Made by a program: the position numbers and the translations under genes
The notes under the pieces: generated by a model
What the model was told of the DNA's origin: nothing
Database searches by the model: none
What the model saw: the letters and a program-made list of their open reading frames with translations, nothing else
In this document: one piece after another, positions 17,005 through 26,900 of the stretch
Numbering within the stretch: position 1 is the stretch's first letter
Layout of the letters: each line of letters opens with the position of its first letter
From: Micrococcales bacterium
Lineage (GTDB): Bacteria; Actinomycetota; Actinomycetes; Actinomycetales; Dermatophilaceae
NCBI GenBank assembly: GCA_021287075.1
Contig: JAJTBD010000006.1
Location: forward strand, 89,025 to 153,024
DNA: 64,000 nt
Reading direction: 5' to 3'

Positions 17005-18159
17005 GTGACCACGCACACCTGGCGCAAGACCAGCACCCGCCTCGCCGACGGCCGCGAGCTGATCTACTACGACGACTCCGAGCCCTATGCCAGCGGCGGC
17101 GCCACCCGACGTCTCGACGACCCCCGGCCGCTGCCCGACCGGTTCGCCGATGTCGAGGCCGGGGCGGCCGCGCTCGCGCCGATCATGCGCCGCGACCCGC
17201 TGACCGGCGAGTGGATCCCGATGGCCGCCCACCGGATGAACCGCACCTTCCTGCCTCCCGCCGACGCCAACCCGCTCGCGCCGGCCAGGCCGGGAGCCGA
17301 CTACTCCGACGGGGAGATCCCCGACACCGACTATGACGTCGTGGTCTTCGAGAACCGCTTCCCGTCGCTGCTGCACGTGCCGGGGGTGCCCGACGAGGTG
17401 ACGCTCGTCGACGGGCAGGACCTGTTCGAGCAGCGGCCGGCGGCGGGCCGCTGCGAGGTGGTCTGCTTCTCGCCCGACGCGACCACCTCGCTCAAGGACG
17501 TCGGCGAGGGGCGCATGCGCACGATCATCGAGGCGTGGGCCGACCGGACGACCGCCCTGGAGGCGCTCCCACATGTCGAGCAGGTCTTCTGCTTCGAGAA
17601 CCGTGGCGAGGAGATCGGCGTGACCCTGCACCACCCCCACGGCCAGATCTATGGCTATCCCTATGTCACCCCTCGCACCCAGCAGATGGTCGGGCCCGCG
17701 CGCCGGCACCGCGAGGAGACGGGCCGGAGCCTGCTCGATGACATCCGCGCCGCCGAGCTGGCGTCGGGGGAGCGGGTGGTCGCCGAGAGCGAGCACTGGG
17801 TGCTCTTCGTGCCCTTCGCGGCGCGCTGGCCGGTGGAGCTGCACCTCGTGCCGCGGCGGCGGGTGCGCAGCCTGCCCGAGCTCACCGATGCCGAGCGCGC
17901 CGATCTCGCGCCGTTCTATCTGCGGATGCTGGCGGCGGCGGACCGCTTCTTCGCCCGCCCTCTGCCCTATGTCGCCGGCTGGCACCAGGGCCCGCCCGCG
18001 CTGGGGGACCTGCTCGGTCTGCATCTCGAGCTGCTCTCGATCCGACGCTCCCCGGAGAAGCTGAAATACCTCGCCGGCTCCGAGTCGGGCATGGGCGCCT
18101 GGGTCTCCGACACCACCTCGGAGCGGATCGCGGCCCGCATGCGCGAGGTGTGGGCATGA
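17005..18159 (+). CDS. galT: galactose-1-phosphate uridylyltransferase
   Basis: Leloir pathway enzyme exchanging UMP between UDP-glucose and galactose-1-phosphate. The 384-residue protein has the active-site HPHGQ near 208-212, with the nucleophilic second His, the preceding GEEIGVTLHH block, and the C-terminal domain with ELHLVPRR. The GTG at 17005 directly abuts GGAGG, an unusually short spacing. No better in-frame start is seen before residue 60, so the message may be read without a classic site. galK overlaps the stop codon (ATGA). galE is not in the window. Confidence 0.93.
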   Translation: MTTHTWRKTSTRLADGRELIYYDDSEPYASGGATRRLDDPRPLPDRFADVEAGAAALAPIMRRDPLTGEWIPMAAHRMNRTFLPPADANPLAPARPGADYSDGEIPDTDYDVVVFENRFPSLLHVPGVPDEVTLVDGQDLFEQRPAAGRCEVVCFSPDATTSLKDVGEGRMRTIIEAWADRTTALEALPHVEQVFCFENRGEEIGVTLHHPHGQIYGYPYVTPRTQQMVGPARRHREETGRSLLDDIRAAELASGERVVAESEHWVLFVPFAARWPVELHLVPRRRVRSLPELTDAERADLAPFYLRMLAAADRFFARPLPYVAGWHQGPPALGDLLGLHLELLSIRRSPEKLKYLAGSESGMGAWVSDTTSERIAARMREVWA

Positions 18160-19403
18160 GCACCGAGGCGCCGGTCTGGGGCGAGGCGACCGGCGTCGAG
18201 CGCGCATCCCATCTCTTCGCGGACGCCTTCGGCGCCGACCGTGGCCGGGCCCCGCACGTCTTCGCCGCGCCTGGCCGCGTCAACCTGATCGGCGAGCACA
18301 CCGACTACAACTCCGGTCTGTGCCTCCCGATGGCCCTGCCGACGCGCACCTATGTTGCGGCGGCACCCCGCGCGGACCGGGTCCTGCGGATGGTCTCGGG
18401 GCAGGAGGGTGGCGAGGTGGTGGAGATCCCGATCGACGCGATCGGCCTCGCTGGCTCGCCCGGATCGGTCGACGGCTGGCCTGGGTATGCCGCGGGCGTG
18501 CTCTGGGCGCTCGAGCAGGCCGGCCACGGTCCGCTGCCCGGGCTCGACCTGGCCGTCGAGTCGTGCGTCCCGTATGCCGCCGGGCTGAGCTCGTCGGCGG
18601 CCCTGGAGTGCGCCGTGGCCATGGCGGTCGATGAGCTGGCCGGCCTTGGTCTGGCCGGCAGCGAGGAGGGCCGGCGGCGGCTCGTGCAGGCCTGTGTCCG
18701 CGCCGAGAACGACATCGCCGGCGCGGCCACCGGCGGCATGGACCAGACGGCGTCCCTGCTTGCCCGACCCGGTCACGCCCTGCTGCTCGACACCCGCGAC
18801 TGGGGCACCCGGCATGTGCCGGTTGACCTCGAGGCGGCCGGGCTGCGGCTGCTCATCACCGACACGCGGGCCAGTCACACCCTCTCCGACGGGCAGTACG
18901 GCTCGCGGCGCCAGGAGTGCGAGGAGAGCGTGCGACGGCTCGGGGTGGGATCGCTCCGGGAGGTCGACCCCAGTGCGCTCGACGAGGCGGAGCGGCGCGT
19001 CGGCGACCCCACGCTGGCCAGGCGGGTGCGCCATGTCGTCACCGAGATCGCCCGGGTGACCGACGCCGTGGCCGCGCTGGGTTCCGCTCAGGCCGGCCGC
19101 ACCGCTGACGAGGGGTTCCCTGCCCTGGCCCGGCTGATGGACCAGAGCCACGCCTCGATGCGAGACGACTTCGAGATCAGCTGCCCCGAGCTCGACCTGT
19201 CGGTGGAGGCCGCCCGCAGCTCCGGTGCGATGGGGGCCCGCATGACCGGTGGCGGCTTCGGTGGCTCCAGCATCGCGCTGGTCCCGGAGGGAGCGCTGAC
19301 CGAGTGCACCGCACAGATCTCGGCGGCGTTCCGGGACAACGGTTTTGCGGAGCCCGCCTTCCTCGTCGCCACACCCGCGGGCGCGGCGACCCAGCTCGCG
19401 TGA
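18156..19403 (+). CDS. galK: galactokinase
   Basis: Phosphorylates galactose at C1 with ATP, the step before GalT. 415 residues of the GHMP kinase family: signature GRVNLIGEHTDYNSG near 39-53, ATP loop GLSSSAALE near 142-150, and the third motif GGGFGGSS near 365-372. Start and stop of galT and galK overlap in ATGA, so both enzymes should be made in fixed ratio. An in-frame GTG six bases further upstream is possible but less well placed. Confidence 0.95.
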   Translation: MSTEAPVWGEATGVERASHLFADAFGADRGRAPHVFAAPGRVNLIGEHTDYNSGLCLPMALPTRTYVAAAPRADRVLRMVSGQEGGEVVEIPIDAIGLAGSPGSVDGWPGYAAGVLWALEQAGHGPLPGLDLAVESCVPYAAGLSSSAALECAVAMAVDELAGLGLAGSEEGRRRLVQACVRAENDIAGAATGGMDQTASLLARPGHALLLDTRDWGTRHVPVDLEAAGLRLLITDTRASHTLSDGQYGSRRQECEESVRRLGVGSLREVDPSALDEAERRVGDPTLARRVRHVVTEIARVTDAVAALGSAQAGRTADEGFPALARLMDQSHASMRDDFEISCPELDLSVEAARSSGAMGARMTGGGFGGSSIALVPEGALTECTAQISAAFRDNGFAEPAFLVATPAGAATQLA

Positions 19404-19419
19404 GCCGGGCGGCCCGGCT
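19403..19419. terminator. short palindrome between convergent galK and MmpS-like gene
   Basis: AGCCGGG-CGG-CCCGGCT, a 7-bp stem with a 3-base loop, spans the gap between the two stop codons. It has no U-tract on either strand, so termination is only possible. Confidence 0.3.
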
Positions 19420-19421
19420 GC

Positions 19422-20474
19422 TCAGTAGTCCCGGGCGACGATGTCCCGCGCGGTGAGGTTGCACGAGACCCCGTAGTCGCGGCTGCGCTCCATCGCCACG
19501 AGCTGGCCGTCGAGATAGACCCGGCACTCCATCGTGGGGCGGGGACGCTCGTCATAGGGCGGATTGGCATAGACCGAGTAGCGATCGGACTCGCCTGTGG
19601 TGAAAGGCATCTCGTAGGCATAGGGGAGGGTGACCTCGTCCTGCGACGAGACCACCTGGGAGCTGTTCTTCATCACAGAGATGCGGGCCTGGCTCCCGGT
19701 GCTGACCACCTCCAGCCGCACCGTCCTGCCCTTCTCGGGCAGGGCTGTTGCCGGGCCACCCAGGGGAGTCGCGCCAGCGCTGCCCTTGCCGCCCGCGGGC
19801 GTGCTCGCGCTGGGAGAGGAGTCGCTCGTCGGTGAGGTGGCCCGCGCGGAGGTGCCGATCGAGTCATCGTGCTCGGTGAGGTTGCGCATGGCGATGACGA
19901 GCGCGGTCAGCAGCAGGCCGAGCGCCAGCACCGCCCCGATGACGCCCGCCACGCAGCCCGGGCGCACCCCTGATCGCGGAGGCTGGCCGCCGGGCTCCCA
20001 CGGGCGGGGCGGCTGCTGGCCCTGGCCGGGGATCTGGTGGCCGTTGGCGGGCTGCTGCTGGCCGGACTGCGGTGGGTAGGGCTGGCCGGGTGCCGCCTGG
20101 CGATATCCGGCAGGGTAGGGGGTGCCCTGACCGCCGTAGGGCGCCGATCCGTAGGGGGGTCGTGGGACCGACTGTGCCCCAGTCGGTTCCGACATCGGCG
20201 CTCCGGGCGGCGGGCCCACGGGCGACGGTCCGCTGACGGGCGGCGTCGGCGGGGCTGGCGGCTGCGCCACCGGCTCACCGGCCTCCATCGCCGTCGTCGA
20301 AGGGGAGGCGAGCAGGTCGGTCGGCGGCTCGGTGGTGTCGTCGAAGGTCGGGTCACCGCCGGGGAGCCCGCCGAGGTCAAAGCCTTCCAGGCTGGTGTCC
20401 GCCGGGCCGGGGTAGTCCTGGCCCGATGCGCCCGCGTCCGGGTCCGGCCGGTCGGTGCTGTTGCTCTCGCTCAC
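19422..20474 (-). CDS. proline-rich single-pass membrane protein with MmpS-like C-terminal domain
   Basis: 350 residues from the GTG chosen here; a TTG at 20525 would add 17. The first 160 residues are disordered and rich in Pro, Gly and Gln. One membrane helix at about 175-196 (VAGVIGAVLALGLLLTALVI) is followed by a Ser/Thr/Pro linker. The extracytoplasmic domain of about 110 residues (TVRLEVVSTGSQARISV onwards) has two cysteines that can pair (MECRV and SCNL). The domain pattern, a short beta sandwich with a V-x-G start and YAYEMPF, resembles MmpS-type accessory proteins. No MmpL transporter is adjacent, so this is a fold-level suggestion. Confidence 0.65.
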   Translation of the reverse strand: MSESNSTDRPDPDAGASGQDYPGPADTSLEGFDLGGLPGGDPTFDDTTEPPTDLLASPSTTAMEAGEPVAQPPAPPTPPVSGPSPVGPPPGAPMSEPTGAQSVPRPPYGSAPYGGQGTPYPAGYRQAAPGQPYPPQSGQQQPANGHQIPGQGQQPPRPWEPGGQPPRSGVRPGCVAGVIGAVLALGLLLTALVIAMRNLTEHDDSIGTSARATSPTSDSSPSASTPAGGKGSAGATPLGGPATALPEKGRTVRLEVVSTGSQARISVMKNSSQVVSSQDEVTLPYAYEMPFTTGESDRYSVYANPPYDERPRPTMECRVYLDGQLVAMERSRDYGVSCNLTARDIVARDY

Positions 20475-20599
20475 GTGCTCACTCGCCCCCTGGTCCTGAC
20501 GGCCGCGCTGGTCCGCCGTGGCCAATATGGCACACGGCCCTCCGTCCGGATCCCGAGACCGGGTTTCCAGCGGGTAGCGGACATCACCTAGTCTGCGGA

Positions 20600-20716
20600 C
20601 AGGTCATGAGTGCCAGCGCCAAGCCCCGGCTCGCTGGCCGGCAACCCTCCTCCGCGGTGGGGTGCCCCGGGTGAAGACCTGGCGACGACCCGTCCGGTTC
20701 CTCCGGCGGTCGCCGC
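20600..20716 (+). promoter_or_regulatory. SAM-IV riboswitch upstream of metY
   Basis: The S-adenosylmethionine aptamer runs from AGGTC (20601-20605), closed by GACCT (20676-20680). The conserved cores AGCGCCAAGCCCCGGCT, GGCAACCCTCC and GGGGTGCCCCGGGTGA lie between them. A 3' hairpin (GGCGAC with GTCGCC, 20681-20715) is the additional SAM-IV element. A -10-like TAGTCT at 20589-20594 lies seven bases upstream. High SAM should lower metY expression; in such GC-rich leaders by translation or termination, not resolved here. Confidence 0.9.
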
Positions 20717-20822
20717 AAGCGCGGGCCAACGAGTGTCCCGCACCGCTGTCGGCGGTGCCCATCACCACCTCCGACAGCGGTACCCGCACACGGCATACCG
20801 ACATCGGAAAGGCACCACCCCC

Positions 20823-22145
20823 ATGAGCGAGCAGACCCAGCAGAACTGGGCCTTCGAGACCCGCCAGATCCACGCAGGGCAGCAGCCCGATCCCTCCACC
20901 GGGGCTCGCGCACTGCCGATCTACCAGACCACCTCCTACGTCTTCAACGACGCCGAGCATGCGGCAAACCTGTTCGGGCTCAAGGAGTTCGGCAATATCT
21001 ACACGCGGCTGATGAACCCGACCACCGACGCAGTCGAGCAGCGCATCGCCTCGCTCGAGGGCGGCGTGGGCGCACTGCTCGTCTCCTCCGGCATGGCCGC
21101 CGAGACCCTGGCGATCCTCAACATCGCGGAGGCCGGCGACCACGTCGTGGCCAGCCCCGAGCTCTACGGCGGCAGCTTCAACCTGCTGAAGTACACGCTG
21201 CCCAAGCTCGGCATCGAGGTCACCTTCGTGGAGGACCCGCAGGACCTCGAGCAGTGGAAGGCCGCGGTCAGGCCCAACACCAAGGTCTTCTTCGGTGAGT
21301 CCGTGGCCAACCCCAAGTCGGCCGTCCTCGACATCGCCGGGGTCGCCGAGATCGCCCATGCCGCAGGCGTGCCGCTCATCATCGACAACACGATCGCAAC
21401 CCCCTATGTGCTGCGCCCGATCGAGCACGGGGCCGACATCGTCGTCCACTCCGCCACCAAATACCTTGGCGGGCATGGCACCTCCATCGCGGGCGTGATC
21501 GTCGACAGCGGCAACTTCGACTTCGCCAAGGACCCAGAGCGGTTCCCCAACTACAACCAGCCGGAGGAGAGCTATCACGGCCTGCGCTTCGGCCCGGACC
21601 TCGGAGTCGGCAGCCCCTTCGGCGCCAACCTGTCCTTCATCCTCAAGGCCCGGGTGCAGCTGCTGCGCGACCTCGGCTCGTCGGTCTCGCCCTTCAACGC
21701 CTTCCTGATCGCCCAGGGCCTGGAGACGCTGAGCCTGCGCATCGACCGGCATCTGGACAACACCCGCAAGGTGGCCGAGTTCCTCCAGGGCCACGACCAG
21801 GTGGAGTTCGTCCGCTGGGCCTCCCTCGAGGGCAACGAGTACCACGAGCTCGCCCAGAGGTACACGCCCAAGGGCGCCGGCGCGGTCCTGGCCTTCGAGA
21901 TCAGCGGTGGCGTCGAGGCCGGCAAGAGGTTCGTGGAGAGCCTCGAGCTGCACAGCCACGTGGCCAACATCGGCGATGTGCGCAGCCTGGCGATCCACCC
22001 GGCGTCGACCACCCACTCCCAGGGCGGTGACGAGGACCGGCTGGCGGCCGGCGTCACGCCCGGCCTGGTGCGGCTCGCGGTGGGGATCGAGCACATCGAC
22101 GACATCATCGCCGACCTCGAGAAGGGGTTCGCCGCCGCGCGATGA
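20823..22145 (+). CDS. metY: O-acetylhomoserine sulfhydrylase (aminocarboxypropyltransferase)
   Basis: PLP enzyme that makes homocysteine from O-acetylhomoserine and sulfide. 440 residues of the Cys/Met-metabolism family. The PLP lysine is in HSATKYLGGHGT near residue 213, and the long MetY-type insertion GVSPFN/SPFNAFLIAQGLETL is present. The ATG at 20823 begins the conserved ETRQIHAGQQPD start. It is expressed behind a SAM-IV riboswitch. metX, which makes its substrate, is about 13 kb downstream behind a second copy of the same riboswitch rather than in the usual adjacent position. Confidence 0.95.
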   Translation: MSEQTQQNWAFETRQIHAGQQPDPSTGARALPIYQTTSYVFNDAEHAANLFGLKEFGNIYTRLMNPTTDAVEQRIASLEGGVGALLVSSGMAAETLAILNIAEAGDHVVASPELYGGSFNLLKYTLPKLGIEVTFVEDPQDLEQWKAAVRPNTKVFFGESVANPKSAVLDIAGVAEIAHAAGVPLIIDNTIATPYVLRPIEHGADIVVHSATKYLGGHGTSIAGVIVDSGNFDFAKDPERFPNYNQPEESYHGLRFGPDLGVGSPFGANLSFILKARVQLLRDLGSSVSPFNAFLIAQGLETLSLRIDRHLDNTRKVAEFLQGHDQVEFVRWASLEGNEYHELAQRYTPKGAGAVLAFEISGGVEAGKRFVESLELHSHVANIGDVRSLAIHPASTTHSQGGDEDRLAAGVTPGLVRLAVGIEHIDDIIADLEKGFAAAR

Positions 22146-22226
22146 GTGCCGGCCCTGACCAGGGCCGCGCAGCGAGGCTGTGGATGACGCAGATCGCCAT
22201 GTCCCGGATCCGCCTAGGGTCGGGGC

Positions 22227-22517
22227 ATGGCGATCATGCATATCTCGGCCGATGCGGTGGCGGCCCTGGGTGCCGAGCTCGGCGCGCTGGCCGGCGGACT
22301 GCTCGCTGCCCCCGAGGCTGCGGCCGCCGACAGCTGGGCGCTGGGGCATGGGGAGTCCGCAGACGAGCTCGTGGCACTGCTCGGCAACTGGCGCCACGAG
22401 CGACTGCGTCTCGCCGAGCGGCTCGACTCGCTCGGCCAGGCGGCCCGCTCCGCCGGCGAGGCCTATGTCGAGGTCGAGAGCGTGCAGACCCGCCGGATGA
22501 GCGGGGGAGTCGTGTGA
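22227..22517 (+). CDS. small helical protein, possible type VII secretion (WXG100-like) partner
   Basis: 96 residues, almost all predicted helix in two halves. It ends the second helix with YVEVE, which fits the YxxxD/E export signal of type VII substrates, and has a Trp in LLGNWRHERL in place of the central WxG turn. GTGA overlap with the next gene suggests co-translation. WXG100 proteins are about 100 residues and are usually encoded in such pairs. No EccC or other secretion component is in the window, so the assignment is inference from size, helicity, motif and pairing. Confidence 0.6.
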   Translation: MAIMHISADAVAALGAELGALAGGLLAAPEAAAADSWALGHGESADELVALLGNWRHERLRLAERLDSLGQAARSAGEAYVEVESVQTRRMSGGVV

Positions 22518-23941
22518 CCATCCTCGCGCCTATCGAGGGCGACCCCGACGAGGTCCTGCGCCTGGCCGGCGACCTCGACGCCGCGGGCGAGCACCTCGCC
22601 TCCAGCGCACGGGTGCTGGCCTCGCTCGATGTGCATGCGTCCTGGGCCAGCCCCGCCGGAGACGCCTTCGCCCGGCGCATCGACGGCTGCCCGGGCGTGA
22701 TGACCATGGCCGCGCGGAGGTATGCCGCGGCCGCGGCAGCGCTGCGCACCTTCGCCGGCGAGCTGCGCGCGTGCCAGTCCGAGGCGACCCGGGCCTCCCG
22801 CGCCCACGAGGTGGCCCGGCTCAACGACGAGCGCATCCAGGGCCTGATCGACGCCCTGCCCGATACAGGCGTCGGAGTCGAGGTCCCGGCACGGGCGGCC
22901 TTGCGCGCCAAGCAGATCGACGAGCAGGCGGCTGTGGCACAGGCGGCGCGGCAGCACACCTCCGCCTGGGCCGACTACCGCCGCGCCGACCGCCGATGTG
23001 CTCGCGCGCTGGCGGAGTGCAGCCATGACACCCTCACCGACTCCCTGCCCTACCGCTTCCTCCAGGGCCGCATCCGGCTCGACGAGCGCGTGGCCTCTGC
23101 GGCGAGCTGGGTCGGTCGGGCCGGTGCCCGTCAGGCCGCTCTCGCGACGCTCGGCGCCGAGGCCGATGCCGCGACCTCCCGGCTGATGCTGGCCTGGTTC
23201 TATGACGAGGGCAGCGCCACGGAGGCCCTGCGCGGCCCGGCCACCACCGTCCTCCTCGATGGGGCCGGCCTCCTGCGGATGGCCGGGATGGCCGGAGGCC
23301 TGCTGGCCAAGCAGGCCGGTCCCGTCCGCTATCTCTCACCCCGCCAGCGGGCGGTGGAGGGCTGGCGTGACTACGTCGCCAAGGCATCGTGGAACCCGCA
23401 CCGGCCCAAGCCGGCCAACCCGCCAGCGGTCCGCCCCCACCCCAGCGGCGTCCCGGTGGCCGGGGTGGTCAGGCCGGTGGGCGTGAGCGCCGCCACCACG
23501 CGCGCCAAGGCGGCGGTGCGTCAGAGCGCCCCGGTGCAGGAGGTCCGCGGCTATCTCGACGACTGGGCCATCGCCACCCGCAACGGCCGCGGCAGCCAGG
23601 CCCTCATGGCGGCCTCGCTGGGCATCCGGGTCGCCGACTCGGCGACGGGCAAGGCCGCCAAGGCCCAGCGCTATGCCGACACGGCCCGGGCCTTCGGGGT
23701 CGCGCCGGAGTTCCGTCCCGGCCCGGGCACGCCCCCCACGGAGCCGTCCCAGCCGCCGGCTCAGCAGGGTCCCCAGGCCCCCCGCACGGGTCCCGGCAGC
23801 GCCGCACCGCAACGGGACACGGGGCGGGCCGCCACGCGCGGCGCGCGGGGCCAGGGTGCCGGGGAGCAGGAGCCGACCTGCGAGCGGCCGGTGCTGCGCG
23901 GCATACCCGGTCTGCCTTCGGCGCCGCCCACCTATCCTTGA
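22514..23941 (+). CDS. large helical protein paired with the WXG100-like gene, unknown function
   Basis: 475 residues. Residues about 1-170 are helical and Ala/Arg-rich with an ESX-substrate-like composition (LDVHASWASPAGDAFARRI has a W near the turn). A hydrophobic stretch near 245-262 follows (LLDGAGLLRMAGMAGGLLA). The last 100 residues are Pro/Gly/Gln-rich and disordered. No toxin or enzyme motif is visible. It starts with GTG in a GTGA overlap. It may be a secreted or membrane-associated type VII substrate; the alternative is an unrelated actinobacterial conserved protein. Confidence 0.6.
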   Translation: MTILAPIEGDPDEVLRLAGDLDAAGEHLASSARVLASLDVHASWASPAGDAFARRIDGCPGVMTMAARRYAAAAAALRTFAGELRACQSEATRASRAHEVARLNDERIQGLIDALPDTGVGVEVPARAALRAKQIDEQAAVAQAARQHTSAWADYRRADRRCARALAECSHDTLTDSLPYRFLQGRIRLDERVASAASWVGRAGARQAALATLGAEADAATSRLMLAWFYDEGSATEALRGPATTVLLDGAGLLRMAGMAGGLLAKQAGPVRYLSPRQRAVEGWRDYVAKASWNPHRPKPANPPAVRPHPSGVPVAGVVRPVGVSAATTRAKAAVRQSAPVQEVRGYLDDWAIATRNGRGSQALMAASLGIRVADSATGKAAKAQRYADTARAFGVAPEFRPGPGTPPTEPSQPPAQQGPQAPRTGPGSAAPQRDTGRAATRGARGQGAGEQEPTCERPVLRGIPGLPSAPPTYP

Positions 23942-23945
23942 CCCC

Positions 23946-26900
23946 ATGTCTGAGCGCCCCGACCGACCCCAGCGCGAGGGGCGCGGCCCCGATCGCCGTG
24001 GGCGCGGGTGTGGTCGCCGACCGGAGCGGCCGGCCGCCCCACGGATGCGCCGCGAGCCCTATGCCGGGTCGCTGAACTATCCCGAGACCCTGCCCGTCGT
24101 CGGCGCCAAGGACGACATCGCCGCCGCGATCCGCGACCACCAGGTCGTGATCGTGGCCGGTGAGACCGGCTCCGGCAAGACCACCCAGCTGCCCAAGATC
24201 TGCCTCGAGCTGGGCCGGGGCACAAGCGGTCAGATCGGCCACACCCAGCCGCGGCGGATCGCGGCACGCTCGGTCGCCGAGCGGATCGCCGAGGAGCTCG
24301 ACGTCGAGCTCGGGGCCGAGGTCGGCTACCAGGTGCGCTTCACCGACAGCTCGGGGGAGGCCACCCGGGTCAAGGTGATGACCGACGGCATCCTGCTCAA
24401 CGAGATGCAGCACGACCGCGAGCTGCGCCGCTATGACACGCTCATCATCGACGAGGCCCACGAGCGCTCGCTCAACATCGACTTCATCCTCGGCTATCTG
24501 CGCCAGCTCCTTCCGCGCCGGCCCGATCTCAAGGTGATCATCACCTCGGCCACCATCGACCCGCAGCGGTTCGCCGCCCATTTCGCGGCCGCCGACGGGA
24601 GCCCGGCCCCGATCCTCGAGGTCTCCGGTCGCACCTATCCGGTGGAGCTGCGCTATCGCCCGCTGGTCGACCCCGACTCCACCGAGGAGGACCGCGACCA
24701 GGTCACCGGGATCTGCGATGCCGTCCTCGAGCTGTGGACCGAACCCGACCCCGGAGGCAGCCGCGACATCCTCGTCTTCCTCTCGGGCGAGCGCGAGATC
24801 CGTGACGCCGCAGACGCGCTCACCGGCATGGGCCTGCCCGACACCGAGATCCTCCCGCTCTATGCACGGCTCTCCGCAGCCGAGCAGCACCGCGTCTTCT
24901 CCCGGCACCGCGGCCGCCGCGTCGTGCTGGCGACCAATGTCGCCGAGACCTCTCTGACCGTCCCCGGCATCCGCTATGTCATCGACACCGGGACGGCGCG
25001 CATCTCCCGATACAGCCAGCGCCTCAAGGTCCAGCGCCTCCCGATCGAGCCCATCTCGCAGGCCAGCGCCAACCAGCGGGCAGGCCGCTGCGGGCGCGTG
25101 GCCGAGGGCATCTGCATCCGCCTCTACTCCGAGGAGGACTACGAGGGGCGACCGGAGTTCACCGACCCCGAGGTGCAGCGCACCTCGCTCGCCTCGGTCA
25201 TCCTCCAGATGACCGCCCTCGGGCTCGGCGACATCCAGCGCTTCCCCTTCGTCGACGAGCCCGACCCGCGCCAGATCGCCGACGGCGTGCGCCTGCTCGA
25301 GGAGCTCCAGGCCTTTGCCGCCGACGAGCAGCCAGCCACCCCGGGTGCCGGCACCGGCGGCGTCGGTGGACCGGGCGCCGACCCCGTCAGCGGGCCGGGC
25401 CCCGGCTCGACGGGCCGTGAGGCGCACCGACGCGGCCACGGGCGCGGCCGTGGCCGTCGGCCGGGCCGCCGCCTGACCCCGACCGGGCGCACCCTGGCCC
25501 GCCTGCCCCTCGACCCGAGGCTCGGCCGCATGCTCATCGAGGCCGACCGTCACGGCTGCACCCGCGAGGTCCTGGTCATCGTCGCGGCACTGTCCATGCA
25601 GGACCCGCGTGAGCGACCCCAGGACAAGCAGGCCCAGGCCGACCAGGCCCACGCCCGCTTCAAGGACGAGCACTCCGACTTCGCCACCCTGCTGACCCTC
25701 TGGTCCTATCTGCGGCGGCAGCAGAAAGCGTTGTCCGGCAGCGCATTCCGCCGCATGTGCAAGGCCGAGTTCCTCCACTATCTGCGGGTGCGCGAGTGGC
25801 AGGACCTCCACTCCCAGCTCCGGGCCGCCTGCCGCAGCAACGGCATCGACCCCGACCGAGGCACCGTGCACGGCGACGCCGAGCCCGACTGGGACCGCAT
25901 CCACCAGTCCCTGCTCGCCGGCCTGCTCAGCCATGTCGGGCTGCGCGACGAGCGCACCCGCGACTACCTCGGTGCCCGGGGCGCCCGCTTCGCCATCCAG
26001 CCGGGGTCGGTCCTCTCCCGCAGACAGCCCGACTATGTGATGGCCGCCGAGCTCGTCGAGACCTCGCGCCTGTGGGCACGCACCAACGCCCGCATCAGCC
26101 CCGAGTGGGCGGAGCGGGCTGGCGCCCACGTCGTCAAGCGCTCCTACTCCGAGCCGCGCTGGTCGCGCAGCCAGGGGGCGGCGCTCGCCACCGAGCGGGT
26201 CACCCTCTTCGGTGTGCCGCTGGTGGCCGACCGCCGGGTGCAGTACGGCCGGATCGACCCCGAGACCTCCCGCCAGCTGTTCATCCAGCACGCCCTCGTG
26301 GAGGGCGACTGGGAGACCCGACACGAGTTCTTCGCCGCCAACCGCGCTCTGCTCGAACGGCTCTCGGAACTGGAGTCCCGTGCCCGGCGGCGTGACCTCG
26401 TCGTCGGCGACGACGTCCTCGTCGACTTCTATGACGCGCGCATCCCGCCCGATGTGGTCTCGGCCCGGCACTTCGACACCTGGTGGAAGAAGGCCCACCG
26501 GGAGCGGCCCGGACTCCTGACCTTCACCGAGGACCTGCTCACCCGCGACGAGGCCGAGGGCGTCTCGGCCAGCGACTACCCCCACGAGTGGGTCCAGCAG
26601 GGCATCACCCTGCCGGTGACCTACCAGTTCGAGCCCGGCACCGCCGCCGACGGCGCCACCGTGCACATCCCGCTCGCGGTGCTCAACCAGATCACCGACG
26701 CCGGCTTCGACTGGCAGGTCCCGGGCCTGCGCGGCGACCTCGCGGTCGCGCTGCTCCGGTCCCTGCCCAAGACCACACGCCGCCACTTCGTGCCGACGCC
26801 GGACCACGCCTATGCCGCCCTGGCCGAGGCCCACCCGGGGGATGACCGTCGCCTCACCGAGGAGCTGTCGCGGGTGCTCCACGCCCAGACCGGGGTGCGG

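Noticed and set aside
22152..22175. Terminator after metY
   Set aside because: GGCCCT-GACC-like short palindrome of six bases is too weak and lacks a U-tract.
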